Below are positions 1-11,900 of a stretch of DNA of 64,000 nt, piece by piece (the stretch's first letter is position 1; each line of letters begins with the position of its first letter). Made by a program: the position numbers and the translations under genes. The notes beneath the pieces were generated by a model. It did not search any database and was not told the origin of the DNA. It was given only the letters and a program-made list of their open reading frames with translations. This DNA is from Membranipora membranacea (Eukaryota > Bryozoa > Gymnolaemata > Cheilostomatida > Membraniporidae), in NCBI GenBank assembly GCA_914767715.1, contig OU612072.1, forward strand, positions 26,722,001 through 26,786,000, given 5' to 3'.

Positions 1-2
1 TC

Positions 3-122
3 CTTGAGCTTGTAGATTTCATGGAGGCTCCAGCAGGACGTCCATTGTATTATCTTCCAGAGGAACCTGCAAGCTATTACTGGATGCCGAATTCTGATAT
101 TTATATTTTAACGCCAAACTAG
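3..122 (+). CDS. 3' terminal exon of an unidentified gene (partial)
   Basis: An open frame enters from the left edge and runs 39 codons to a TAG at 120-122. The peptide is acidic and aromatic-rich near its end (it includes YYLPEEPASYYWMPNSD) and I do not recognise the family. A canonical AATAAA lies at 333-338, about 210 bases after the stop, which fits a real 3' UTR. The upstream splice site is outside the window, so the exon's 5' limit is unknown. A chance open frame of this length is possible; the composition and the polyadenylation signal favour a gene end. Confidence 0.45.
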   Translation, partial: LELVDFMEAPAGRPLYYLPEEPASYYWMPNSDIYILTPN

Positions 123-1020
123 CAATGATTGTATTTACTCACATTTTAACACATTACTGGGTTTTAATTATGAAAATATTAATTTATCTGTTGAGTTCAT
201 ATCATGGCTAATTTTTGTACACATAATTTCCTCATTTTGTTCCTCATCATCATCATTACGAGTATGAAATCTTTTTAACCTTTCAAATTGGTTTAAGTTT
301 TAAATAAGAATTTGATAGATTGAGCCAAGTATAATAAAGAGCACTCATTGAGTGTTTTTTAGCCCACAAATACACATCCAGCTTTCTAAGATTAGCTGCC
401 AAACTTGTGTTGTTTTTAAATTCTCAGAATGTGTAGTGACCTGCCAACTTCTTGTGTGATCGCTACGTTCTGTAAAACATAATGAATGGTAATGTTAACT
501 TCCTTAACCAATTCATGTTATTATGTGTTTACATCAAACAAGCAGCGTAAGAAGCATAACCAACAGTTAGAAGAGAATTGAGGAGTTTGAGAATCAAAAC
601 AATTTATTTTGTGACATGAATAGGGCAAGGAATTAACAAAATAATGTTCATTTCATTGTTAGACTTTGTAATGTTAACCTAGTTATTATCTTAATGTGTG
701 AAAACCATAGATTTAAAAACAGTATAGATAGGACATTGTGTGCTCCTGTCTATCCAATAATATGATAGCTACTTTAGCCTCTGATCTAGGAATTTTAGCA
801 ATCTAGACCATAAGGCTGGGTGTCACATGACTGTTAGTAAAACGACCTTCCAGCCAATCATGTTCTTACAACATTGTGATTGGCTCAGAAGTTGTTTTAC
901 TCAGTATAGCCTTCTCTCATTGGACACTTTCTGATAAGGTTAACATCATTAAAGGTAAAGTTGAGTAAAGTGATGGACATGTCTTATTAATTGTTGCACT
1001 ACTACATATACTTTCCTTCA
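123..1020. other. 3' flank, no gene seen
   Basis: AT-rich sequence after the terminal exon. Apart from the AATAAA at 333-338 I see no coding exon, RNA gene or clear repeat. Confidence 0.5.
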
Positions 1021-1396
1021 AGGGCAACCAAGGTTTCAAACAACTTCTCATTGATGGCCATTGATTAATAGCAGATTGCACCTTCTGCATGGGGAAAAAG
1101 ACAAAATATAAATCGGATGATTATTCAGCCAGAATTCTTGTGAAACATTTCTTCCATCAGGCACTCAAACTCAGCTAAAAGAGAATACCACATAGCAGTT
1201 TCCTGTTCCTGTTATTATTTAGCCTGTGCTCTATAATTATTACAGCAAAGTCTTGGAACCTTCCCTAAACTGAAGTGTTACCTAGCTTAGAGTCAGCAAC
1301 TACTTTGAGTTTTGCATCGCGTAATGCACAAAGCTGATGCTGCCCAGCACATTATTCCTACCCATTAATGCATTGCTGCGAAACTTTGGTTGCCCT
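1021..1396 (+). mobile_element. MITE family A, copy 1 (non-autonomous DNA element)
   Basis: The element starts AGGGCAACCAAGGTTTC and ends with its near-perfect inverted complement (GAAACTTTGGTTGCCCT at 1380-1396). It has no coding capacity. A second copy in opposite orientation lies at 10113-10479; both share interior blocks such as the stretch around a CATCGCGTAATGCACAAAGC motif. Flanks are TCA on the left and TTA on the right, possibly a mutated 3-bp target duplication; copy 2 has TAA on both sides. Three-base TWA duplications suggest PIF/Harbinger, but the family is inferred. Confidence 0.8.
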
Positions 1397-2490
1397 TTAA
1401 GTAACTACTTTCTACATACATTCTTTTCATCCATACAAAACTAGAGCTGCCTCTACTTTGTGTCAAGTGTAAACAGGGTCCCAATGATGAAAGAGGAATT
1501 CACTGGTAAGTTGTAACTGCTGAAGTTCTACTTATTCAATACTAGCTTATTTTTCTCCCATGGCACAGCTCGTCTGCCGTAGTCATTGATAACAACCTAA
1601 ATTGTAAATATGAATATGTTCTTGGCTGATTGATGTTATGAATTAAGTTCTCAACAGCCCAACAATTATCATGTTCTGCTATTAGAGATTCATGAAGTTA
1701 AGAACAATAACTGTCCTATTATTGGTCTGTACACACTCATTGAGTGTGGAAGATCATCATGCTAGAGCAAAGGAGAGAACTAGTCAGGTCAGGTTATTCA
1801 AATTAACAAGAGAATAGCCATTGCCGTAGTCATATGACAAGATGCATCTTATGATTATTTCAGGTTCATTTGCCCTACCTAGATGAGGTGGCTGGTAGTA
1901 TGTGCAACAGATTCCCAGAAAAAAAGTTGGCGTTGAAGGGACAGCCACAATTTGCAGTGGTAGTGGCCCAGTGGGTATGAGGATAATGATAGCTATAAAC
2001 AGGCGCAGTCGGAGGTTGGTATTAATAACTATTTGAGATATGAATGTCTTGAAGCCAAATGTTAATCCAACAATAATGCCCTGGATATCTAAGATGTGTG
2101 TTGCTGCTCAAACATCAAGGTCCTACTTTATTGTAAGAATCGCCACATTTAGCTTGTTAGGTGTATTTTGGTGAACAAAATGTTCTAAACTTATATTTCT
2201 CTTCGGGTGTTTTGATATAGAGAGGACAGTGCTTCAATCAGAGTGGGAGGCGATCATTAGCACAGTGAACAGACTCGTTAACATGGGCCCGAGAGATGGA
2301 ACAAACAGGCTGTACCACATATATAATGATAGCCGATATTGCAACATAAACAACCTGTGGGAGAGTAGCACTGAGAAACTGTCTGGCAGAAACTTATCTG
2401 GACAATTCCATGCTAATAAACATTTAAGGCCCTGAGAGAGCATTATTTAATTTTCAGAGGGCTAAGAAAAAGTTAATCGCCCTTAGGACT
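1397..2490. other. Intergenic, nothing recognised
   Basis: AT-rich sequence with only short open frames lacking domain or splice support. No repeat or RNA gene was recognised. Confidence 0.5.
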
Positions 2491-2750
2491 AGGAGGTAGC
2501 TCAGTTGGTTAGAGCGCCGTCCCTTCAGCATGCAAATGTTGAAGGTCGTGGGTTCGAATCCCACTGAAGTCTACTGACTGCTGGGGTTTGGTTGGACCCC
2601 CAGGTGTGCTCCGACCTGCCTGCAAACTGAGAGCAAAATGGGCGCAGATATTGCAGCCTAGCCCCTAAGGCAACTAGTATTTCGCCGCCCATGCTTCGGG
2701 ATGTGGCGTGTGATATGTCATCTGATTTTAATCAACCGTTTTAATCAACC
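2491..2750 (+). mobile_element. tRNA-derived SINE, family 1, copy A
   Basis: The head looks like a tRNA: A box TAGCTCAGTTGG at 2497-2508 and B box GGTTCGAATCC at 2551-2561. It continues into a roughly 190-bp body ending in two ATCAACC-type repeats. The same head, body and tail recur at 59218-59477, so this is a dispersed retroposon and not a tRNA gene. It has no CCA-proximal acceptor pairing or terminator like a functional tRNA. The body includes CCCCCAGGTGTGCTCCGACC, shared by both copies. Confidence 0.85.
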
Positions 2751-4581
2751 TTAAAAGCAGAAGAGTTTGCTGAAATATATATTTCCTTTACCATGTTGCA
2801 CTGAAATAAACAAAGTTAAGTTTTCCTTTGAAATAGTTTGATGTCTTAATTTATCCAAGCCTGATGCATTATCTTTTTGGCCAAGGTACTCCCTGTTATG
2901 TCCTCTTGGAAACGGGTGAGGATTATGTACCAAATATAAGGTATTATCAAGAGTTGTCTTCTCATGACATGTGAGAGGACAACTCATCATCAATTTGGTG
3001 TTATACATCATAAACAGCTAATCTTTTCCAGGGAAGGGGAGATGGGTTGCTCTCATGCCAATAAATGCATCGAAACCATTTGTTACATGTCTGCGTGTGC
3101 ACCGAGAGCCCAACAATGAAATAGCTTCTTTCAACTGAAAATCCTGGGGCAGCACTTTTGAATTAATTGTCATATATATGTGAGCTATTGCTTGTTATGA
3201 CAAGTAAATTATTCAAGAGCTTAGCATAATTTTACAGAAAATTGATTCATCAGGTGACTAAGATATAAGATACAAGTATGTTTGTCAACAAAATCTATCC
3301 AACAAGGTGCACTTGTTGAAGATCAGCTTTTAACAAAACCGGACATGAAGGTCACTGATTCACCTATCATCAACTGCACTACTATATCAAATAACTAAAA
3401 CTATTAGCATGAAAAAAGAGCCTGCAGTATGGTTTGAACTTGCAACTCCTTGGGCAAAAGACAACAGCGCTAACAGCTCAGCCATCCAGGCCAATATGGT
3501 TATTGGGCAAAAAGTGCTGACTATAAACCCACTGGCAGTTACGCTATGCATAACGCGACACTGCGGATGGCACAATGACGATACGGGTGAGGACATATTG
3601 CAAAGTTATTGAAGCGCAATGTCCTATCTATACTGTTTTTAAATCTATGGTGAAAACAGACAGTTTTGGAAGGGCCCCTTTTCCGTGTCTCAACCCTTAA
3701 AGTTTGAATCACATATCCTACTGTTAGTAATGGTATTTTGCATATGACATGTGAAAATTCCTGCAGTTTGTTGCATCATTGTTCACAACCACAACAACTA
3801 AAAAACAAATTTGCACCATTATCTGTGCTAAAACTATTCACAAATAGAGAATAGTTTATATAAGAACACAAGGCGGCTCTTCCCTCATTTTATTTCGATC
3901 TAGTTAGCCCTTGTCCATCTTCCTGTAACAGTGCCAGTTTATCTTCTTTGGGCTTTACATAATATGTGTTATGGATTGATTGATTGGTTTGTTGGTTGGT
4001 TGGTTGCTTCTGCACCTGCTAACTACAAACCAATATCATATGTTACCCAGTTCAGAATCCCATGCTTAGAAATCTTTCGCAGGTAATAATTCATTTTTAT
4101 ATTTTGAAGCAGATTAATAAAATACTATAAGATGGCAGTGAACAGTATGCTTTGGGGCATGACATGTTGCTTCGGTTTTTTTTGTTTCTGGCTCATTCCG
4201 AAAAATATTTTGAACGAATGTGATTTATGCCAAGTAATAATTAATAATATGTATATAGCTAGGCGGTTGCCATGGTAATATGGCAAAGTGTTAGGCTTCT
4301 TGCTACATAAAAACATATTGCAAAAAATAGACTGGACTCAATGCATTCAATTATTTACTCGATCAGTCATTCAGTTCTCATAATGAAGTATCCATTCTCA
4401 GCTTCTGTTTTGTAAGCCTCCAACATTTTGATAAGGTCAGGTACACTCATTAGCCTATAGTAATTTGTTATTTTGTAGGCACATAATATGAGCTCATAAC
4501 TAACATACTAACATAACAGTACAACATTTACACAATCAACAACCATACAAATTGCATTTAATGGTGATAATGCATTCTTTA
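2751..4581. other. Intergenic with a degenerate SINE and microsatellite
   Basis: No gene seen. It contains a degenerate minus-strand tRNA-like SINE around 3405-3490 and a short GATT/GGTT microsatellite at about 3973-4007. Confidence 0.5.
3405..3490 (-). mobile_element. Degenerate tRNA-like SINE head
   Basis: Read on the minus strand there is an A-box-like TGGCTGAGCTGTTAGCGC and, about 35 bases later, a B-box-like AAGTTCAAACC. Spacing and sequence match a tRNA-derived SINE head. No second copy was found in the window, so the body and its limits are unknown. Confidence 0.5.
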
Positions 4582-4900
4582 GGCCACACCAAATTAATGT
4601 CTTGATGTAGATGACGAGCAAGAAGGAATTTTGGAGGAGGGAGGAGGTATATTATTTTTCATTTTATGCCAAAATACTAGAGGAGGCTGGAGGGAATTCC
4701 ATTTTATTGTTTTATTTTTGGCAATTATTGAGAGGACGCTGGAGGGAAATTCATTTTATCACACGTTTTGTGTTATTTTTACAATAATTTAGAGAATGAT
4801 CAGCTGGAGGCTGGAGGTAATTTTAGTTTATTTCTATGATCCAGATAATATTTTAGAGGAGGGAGGTAAATCTAGATCAAGACATCAATTTGGTGTGGCC
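4582..4900. mobile_element. MITE family B with about 30-bp TIRs and TTA target duplication
   Basis: The left end GGCCACACCAAATTAATGTC (continuing to about 4611) is matched by the right end read in reverse, with two or three mismatches over about 30 bases. TTA flanks both sides (4579-4581 and 4901-4903). The interior has degenerate GGAGGCTGGAGG-type repeats and no open frame. A 3-bp TTA duplication with GGCC-starting termini is typical of PIF/Harbinger MITEs; that assignment is inference. Confidence 0.85.
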
Positions 4901-4903
4901 TTA

Positions 4904-5941
4904 TGCTGATTTAAGTGGCAGTATAATGGGTTTGCACAAAACAACACAAGACACAAGTCTTGCTAATCGCCCTCTCAATCACAATGTGCCAAAGTCTAAC
5001 TAAACCAACAAATTATGCAATCTCAGGCATTTAAGACTATATCAATACTAACTGGGGACCACCAGTGAGTTACATAACCTAACTACACTGAATAATACAG
5101 CGAAGAGGGCATATCGGTTCTACAGTAGTGAGATTATTGCAATGCAAAAAAAGACTGATTATTGCATTAAATTTTAAGCTCAAATTGTTAGAGTCAGTTC
5201 ATAAAATGAAGTATCCATTCTCAGCTTTTTTACGTAACTCTTCTTGTTTTATACTTATAACACAGAAAACTTTGACCGCCTCCTCCCATTTCCTGAAGTT
5301 GTGATTTCTCACATTATCTAAAACAGAGCAACAAAGTATTGCTCATCCATGGCATAATCCTGGCAACACAGTCATGAATACCTCGGGGTGTGACGGGTTT
5401 CTTTCATTTTAGCATAATCATCAATACTTTTTTTAGCAAGGTCTGAGTTTTAATCATATGAATATAATGAATAACAAAGCTAATGTTAGAGTAAGTCCAA
5501 ACGCATTCGAGTCTTAGTTGAAAGGGACAGTGCAGAGGGAATATTGATACTATATACTATAAATATGAGCAGACACATAATCAACCTAATCTACCAAGAG
5601 ACAAACAGGTTGGACAGCATATGACCTTATGGTACTCAGTGGCATTTACAAACATTCAAACAGCTGAACCTTCAATCATGCAACATTCAGTAGTGTGCCT
5701 GTCTATTGTGTAGGTTTAAGTCGCTGATTTTGTGTAGAGATATAAGTTTGTTTACTAACAGAAATTGACATGAACCGCTTTGCTCAAGATGGCTGCCTAT
5801 ACACTTATTGTGTTTATGGAGTTGTCTCAACAACATCAATGTGTACACAACCCTTAATTACATAACAATATCCCTGTACAACACACAGGACTTCAGCTGA
5901 TAACCAGGTTTCAAGTTTTCTCCTTTTCAATTATAAAAAAC
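4904..5941. other. Intergenic and 3' flank of the helicase gene
   Basis: No coding exon recognised. It should contain the 3' UTR of the minus-strand RLR-type helicase that ends at 5942; no canonical AATAAA is obvious on the minus strand nearby. Confidence 0.45.
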
Positions 5942-8900
5942 TCACGTCCATGTAAAGTCTCTATACCCTGTGATATCGTGTGAGAAACTTTGATCTTGCT
6001 TTTTTTTTTGTTCTGGTATCAGTACGGGTCTGTGGACTGGATCCTGATGGGGCACAGTAAGGGTCTGTGGACTGGATCCTGATGGGGTACAGTACGGGTC
6101 TGTGGACTGGATCCTGATGGGGTACAGTACGGGTCTGTGGACTGGATCCTGATGGGGTACAGTACGGGTCTGTGGACTGGATCCTGATGGGGCACAGTAC
6201 GGGTCTGTGGACTGGATCCTGATGGGGCACAGTACGGGTCTGTGGACTGGATCCTGATGGGGCACAGGAGCAATTGAGGTTTTCATTTATACAAGTAAAT
6301 ATTTCATACCTGAGACAAGTCGTATTTTCTCAATATCCCATATTCCAGCTTTTCTGGTGATTCCAGAAACTTTGATAGTGATTGCTCTTCCTAATAGGGC
6401 CTCACATTTCCCCTCCATGCAATTTATTACACCAATATCCGCCACACCTTTGAAATATTAAAACAGACTCAGTCAACTCAAGGTTGCAAAACTTTCCTAA
6501 AGCTCAAAAGAGACATTCAATAGAGAATATTTAAATCAGATAGATGCATACATCCCTATTAATCATAATTGCCTACTCTGAGGAGTGGGCATTAAGGATA
6601 TTGATTCGGACTGTAGGTTGGTGGTGGGTAGTAGTAGTCGTTTGTGTAGTATTTTGTGATGGCAGCCGTAGTTAGTTGAGATTGACAAAGAATAACATTG
6701 AATAAAAATTACATTATACATGCACAGTTACAAATAAATAAAATGTTTCAAAATGATAGTGGCAGTGGCAGTGGCAGTAACTATTACCATCATTAAGTAA
6801 AGCTGTGTCAAGTATTTAGGAAATTTGTAGCAAAGCAGCAGCAAACAGCTTACCATCAATAGCTAGACTTCTGTACTCAGGTGCCTCTTTAACTGAAACC
6901 CTCTCATTGAGCCGCTTATCTACTATCAGATAGTGAGCCTCCAGGTAACGGCGCACTGATGTCAGCTCTCCAAGGTAACTTAGTGAAAACATTACCAACA
7001 TTTCAGATCAGAGATAGAAAAAGGCTAACGCGTCCTGTCGCAATACCAGATTGGTAATTCCACAAGTTTCTGAGTGCCTAAACCACTGCTGCCACAGTTG
7101 GGCCTTGCCCAGCATAGCCAACAGTAAAAAATTTAAATAGAGAGTTGTGGCATCAAAACATCTAGCAAGTAGCTTTGCATGGAGTTATATGAGCTCTCAA
7201 AATATAGGGAGTATCTTCTTTTCAAGCCATCCGCCATTTGTGATGACAAAAGTTGACCCTGACCAATCAGGTGCCTTTCAAATCAAGCTGAGATCCAACA
7301 TTTTTTTTAGTGTTGGATCTCAGCTAGATTTAATGTTTTTGACTGGTGCAACTGTGCCAGCAGTGGTTTAAAATGGTAACGGTGGCTATTTATTCTCACT
7401 AATATGGATTCATTTGCTCAGGATCTAATTTAAATTTAGATTTATCATGAAATTGTCATAAAATGATAAACTTCTTCCAGATTTCTGTCGAGTAGCATGA
7501 TACATCTCTATCTTGATACAAACTCGACCGCTGGTGGAAACTGATTTCATTGATTTGATTCATTGAGATTGCAAAAATCTTTATTTGAGTACAATGTTGA
7601 GTTTTCTCAGATACAAACCCGTACATACAGTGCAGTTCACTTAATTCAAACATATGGGGACCACAAAAATTTGTCCTAGTTAAGCAGAGTCTGAATTAAG
7701 TGTCATTGGAATGTATTGAGATCCGGCTGAAGGGACTAGCACTCACCTGCCACATTGCTGGCATTGTACTCTCGCATCACTCTGTTTGTTGTTAGTTGTA
7801 CTAGTGACCTGACTTTTCTTGCTCTGTCTCTCTTCAAACTCATCCTGCTGTATTTTCCTAACACGATTCTTGAACTCAGGTATATCCATATCTACAAAAG
7901 AAGGGGCATCAAATCAAACATCATGTTATCATGTAGGGTAGCCCTCCATCTTTGCCAAGTCTGAACAAGTGATACGTTCCGCTCTATATTGGCATTGAGG
8001 TAGGAGTCATGATTTCCGTGAAAATACATATCCATAATTCGCAAACATGAATTACGTGAATAAATAAAAAGTTACCAACCTCTCACATCCTGCAAGGCTT
8101 GACTCATTGTCCCCTCAAGTATCTGATTCTTCCTGTATTGCTGTTGTAATTTATTGTCTAGTATGGCAACTATTCGTCCCCTAGAGCTTCTCATCCTCCC
8201 TGTACAACGTATTTAACATATCGAAAATATAGGGAGGAAATCTGAAATTTGAGTTACACTATTTGAGAGATTGACTGGTTTCAATAACTACTGCTTCTAA
8301 AGGATTTAACATAAAAAATGTCTGTGAAATTCTAGGGCAAAAATAGAATGAACCGATCATGAAAAGCCTTATTATACAATTTTTTTTATTTCTTGTCAAT
8401 AACGACTTTTCGCTTAAGGGAGACCAAACAGAGAGAGTTAGATTAATTTTGTCAGAGTCATTTCAGATTTTGCTCCAAAAACTATTTTCTTGTGGATTCC
8501 CGAAAAAATTAACACCTTTGTATTAAATACTCTATTATCTGACCTGATTCCTGAACTTGAGCTACCACATCTTTGATGAACATATATCTGATAAGACCTC
8601 TACAGTCAGGAATGTTGATTCCTTCAGATAATACAGATGTAGATACCAATATATTCAGTTTTCCTTGTCTGAAATTCTCCATGACTTTTCTTGCTTCTTC
8701 AATAGTCATCCCTAGCATAAATAAGAGTTTTTGACACGATCCATCATTCTTCATTAAAAGTGCAGGCAAAATTGACTGGTACTGGAAGTCAAAGGTATTC
8801 ATACTCACATTGGCGCCAATTTAGAGGGCTACATGATTGTTTGATACAGTGGTCATGCCGTTAGGTCAATGGGCTCCCCATTTATAGGGAAATACCAACA

Positions 8901-11900
8901 AGACATGTTGAAACTTAGAGTATTTTTGGTCCACATAGAAATCAAAGATGCTAAAAGTTAGCAATGCTTTGACTTGTAGACACACTTCATTTAGAAGAAG
9001 CACTATTATGAGTAAATCAAGTAGGCCTACATATTATGGTTCAGTTCAGTTCTATTTTATACTTTGCTCAAAAAATTGTGGGGCCTAAGTTGTCTTGCAA
9101 AAATATCTTCGTTTCTGGGGGAGCAAAATACAAATTACGTCATTGCCTGCTCATTTACTAAACAGAACTCGTATGGTAAAAACACCAAATTTGGATCTAA
9201 TTCAAATAAAATCTTAAAAGTTCTTTTTCATCTAATCATTGTTATGCATAGGCATTATACTGATGCAGGATTATTTTAATGAATATTATATTCGCTTACC
9301 ATCTTGGGCAACAGAAGCATTGGCAGATACAATGTGATGAGCCTTATAGCTGGAGGAGCATCTCTTCAACCATTCACTCAAATCTGCTGCTAACCATCTG
9401 TACTCAACAAATATGATGACCCTAGTATTCCCATCATCTCCACTGAACATCTCCTCAAGAACTAGCAAAATAAATGAAGAAACAGCTTAGAAATACAGTC
9501 AACTGTTAAGGTTGTCATGAATGTGAATATTGTGCAGCTGTTCTCTCTGACAGTACATAACGCAGCCTTCTGATACTGGTTAAATCAGTTAATAAATGAT
9601 CTGACTCAAGGAACAATAACTTCCTATACCCTATGACTTCATACGCCTGAGTGTCCTCTCTTGCCTTACAGTTACAAAGAGCAATTTATGGTTGATTCAA
9701 ATATAAATGTGGGCATTAATATTCACATTGGTTCAGTAAATTTGAGTACATAACATTACAAACACGGTACATTGTGACAAAGTAAAACTGTGCTTCCATA
9801 CATATGACTCACCCTGTGAAAGAATGCTGAGCTTCTCATTTGGATATTCCTGTTCACCATTTGCTATTCTTACGAGCTCCCTCTCCCACTCATCTGAAAT
9901 ATTGACAGAGGTCTCTCAATGGGATATCAATGCTTTACCAAATGTTTTATCATGGCAATTTTATGTTACAACAAACTGTGGAGAATCATAAATTCTAGCT
10001 GGGATCAACAACCTTTGTTGAAGGGGGATGATGAAGCTTGAAATGTTTGACCTCTGTTATTTTTAGATTGAGAGGAGTTTTCTTCATGTATTTGAGAGGG
10101 AACAAGATTTAAAGGACAACCAAGGTTTCGCAGCTATGCATCAATTGGTAGTAAATAATGTGCTAGGCGGCATCAGCTTTGTGCATTACGCGATGCAAAA
10201 CTCAAAGAAGTTACTGACTCTAAGCTGGATAACACTTCAGTTTAGGGGAGGTTCCAAGACATTGCTGTAATGATGATAGACTTCAGGCTAAATAATAACA
10301 GGAACAGGAAACTGCTCTGTGGTATTCTATTTCAGCTGGGTTCGAGTACCAGATGGATGAAATGTTTTACAAGAATTCTGGCTGAATATCCATCCGAATC
10401 GAATTTTGTCTTTTTCCCTTCGTAGAAGTTGCAATCTGCTATATATCAATCTGAAGTTGTTTGAAACCCTGGTTGCCCTTAAATGAAATTTTATTATTGT
10501 GGTCTCATTTGGCTCAGCTATTCAATTTAATTGTTACCTTGTTAAAGGTGGCCATGCAAGGTTCACTAAGAAACGTGAATCATCAATACCATGTTATGCG
10601 GAGGGATAATTTACATACCTACGCAGACTTGCACAAGAAAAACATTGAAAATTTGTGTTGGCACGTAAAAGATCGTTCCGCACGACATGGTGTTGATGAT
10701 TTGCCTTGTATGGTAAGCCCTGATCGGGGACCTTTAACATCTTCTTTGCATCATGGAGTTACCTCTGAATCTGTAGAAGAACACGTTATGTTTTACTTCT
10801 GGGACGCTCAGTTCCAGTTGTAGATACTTGATTGCATCAGGGAGAGTCCCAATATTAGCGCGCAGCAGGGTACGCTGGTATATCTCCAAAATAATCAACA
10901 AGACCAATAGAGTAGGACAATTAACAATGGATCCAATGATACCATCGGTTCTAGAAACTCATGTCAAAAAATGATTCTACTTATTCCAAGGTTAGCAAAG
11001 AAGGTGGCATGGTGTGATCAGTCATCAATGCAGCAGGAGGACCTACTATTTGTGTAAAATTTGTTTTTTATGCGTTCTATTGATATTTTCTTGTTTTCCG
11101 GGACACTCACTATCTTAGAATGCTACCCATCATAGTGCTTAAAAAATACATGCACCACATGGTAAGCAGCAAGGTGCTGTTTTAGAAATGACATGGTTTG
11201 GTGAGACTGCCTGCTTACCTCCAAATGTTTGATGGATATGATCAGATCCCTGGCTACATCATTTCGCTCATCGTCATGCAAGCGAGTCAGAGAGTTCTTT
11301 GCAAATATACACTGCTGAGTGAATCCATTGCCAAGGTAGTCCCTAGGGGGTTTGAACTTGATAAAGATTAGTGACTGTTCTTCCTCACCTTGATAAATAA
11401 TATATCAGCTTCATCATTAAGAAACTCTAGCAGGTAATTGAATATTATTTTTCTTCCCAGTGATGCTGTATATCATGGTATATTTCTTAAAAATTGACAA
11501 TTATCCTGAACACTCACTCCATCACATATTCTCCAATATATATCATATTTCGGAATAATTTTATAGAACAATAATGGCTGAACAATTACTACAAACCGCT
11601 TGTCTGCCTTACGAATTGCAAACCAGGAAAGACAAGTATGTTAACAAACCAGAATCAGATGCCTAATTATTTGTCATATAGTGACAACTTACATGTTTGT
11701 GAAACACTATCGATGATTTCAGCCATAAAACATCTAATGCACCTGGAGAAGGGGTCAAGTCGATATTCTCCATTAATCAACTTCTCCTCTATAAAATAAA
11801 AAACAGAATATGTTACGCACTGTGTCAGCATTTCAGTCTTCAGTGCACAGATACAGATTGATGATGGCAAATTGATGACCCAACTGGTGAATTCCACTAT

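Noticed and set aside
2491-2572. Functional tRNA gene
   Set aside because: The A and B boxes are present, but the same head plus body and tail recurs at 59218, so it is a SINE.
5783-5800. YY1-like CAAGATGGCTGC as a promoter start
   Set aside because: The short frame that follows stops quickly and no gene begins there.
5942-6286. 114-codon minus-strand protein with repeated HQDPVHRPVL
   Set aside because: All three minus frames are open across the 35-bp minisatellite; it lies in the last helicase intron.
10461-10823. 120-codon plus-strand open frame
   Set aside because: It overlaps helicase exon 12 (10883-10763) in antisense and part of a MITE; the exon fits the gene by phase and family sequence.
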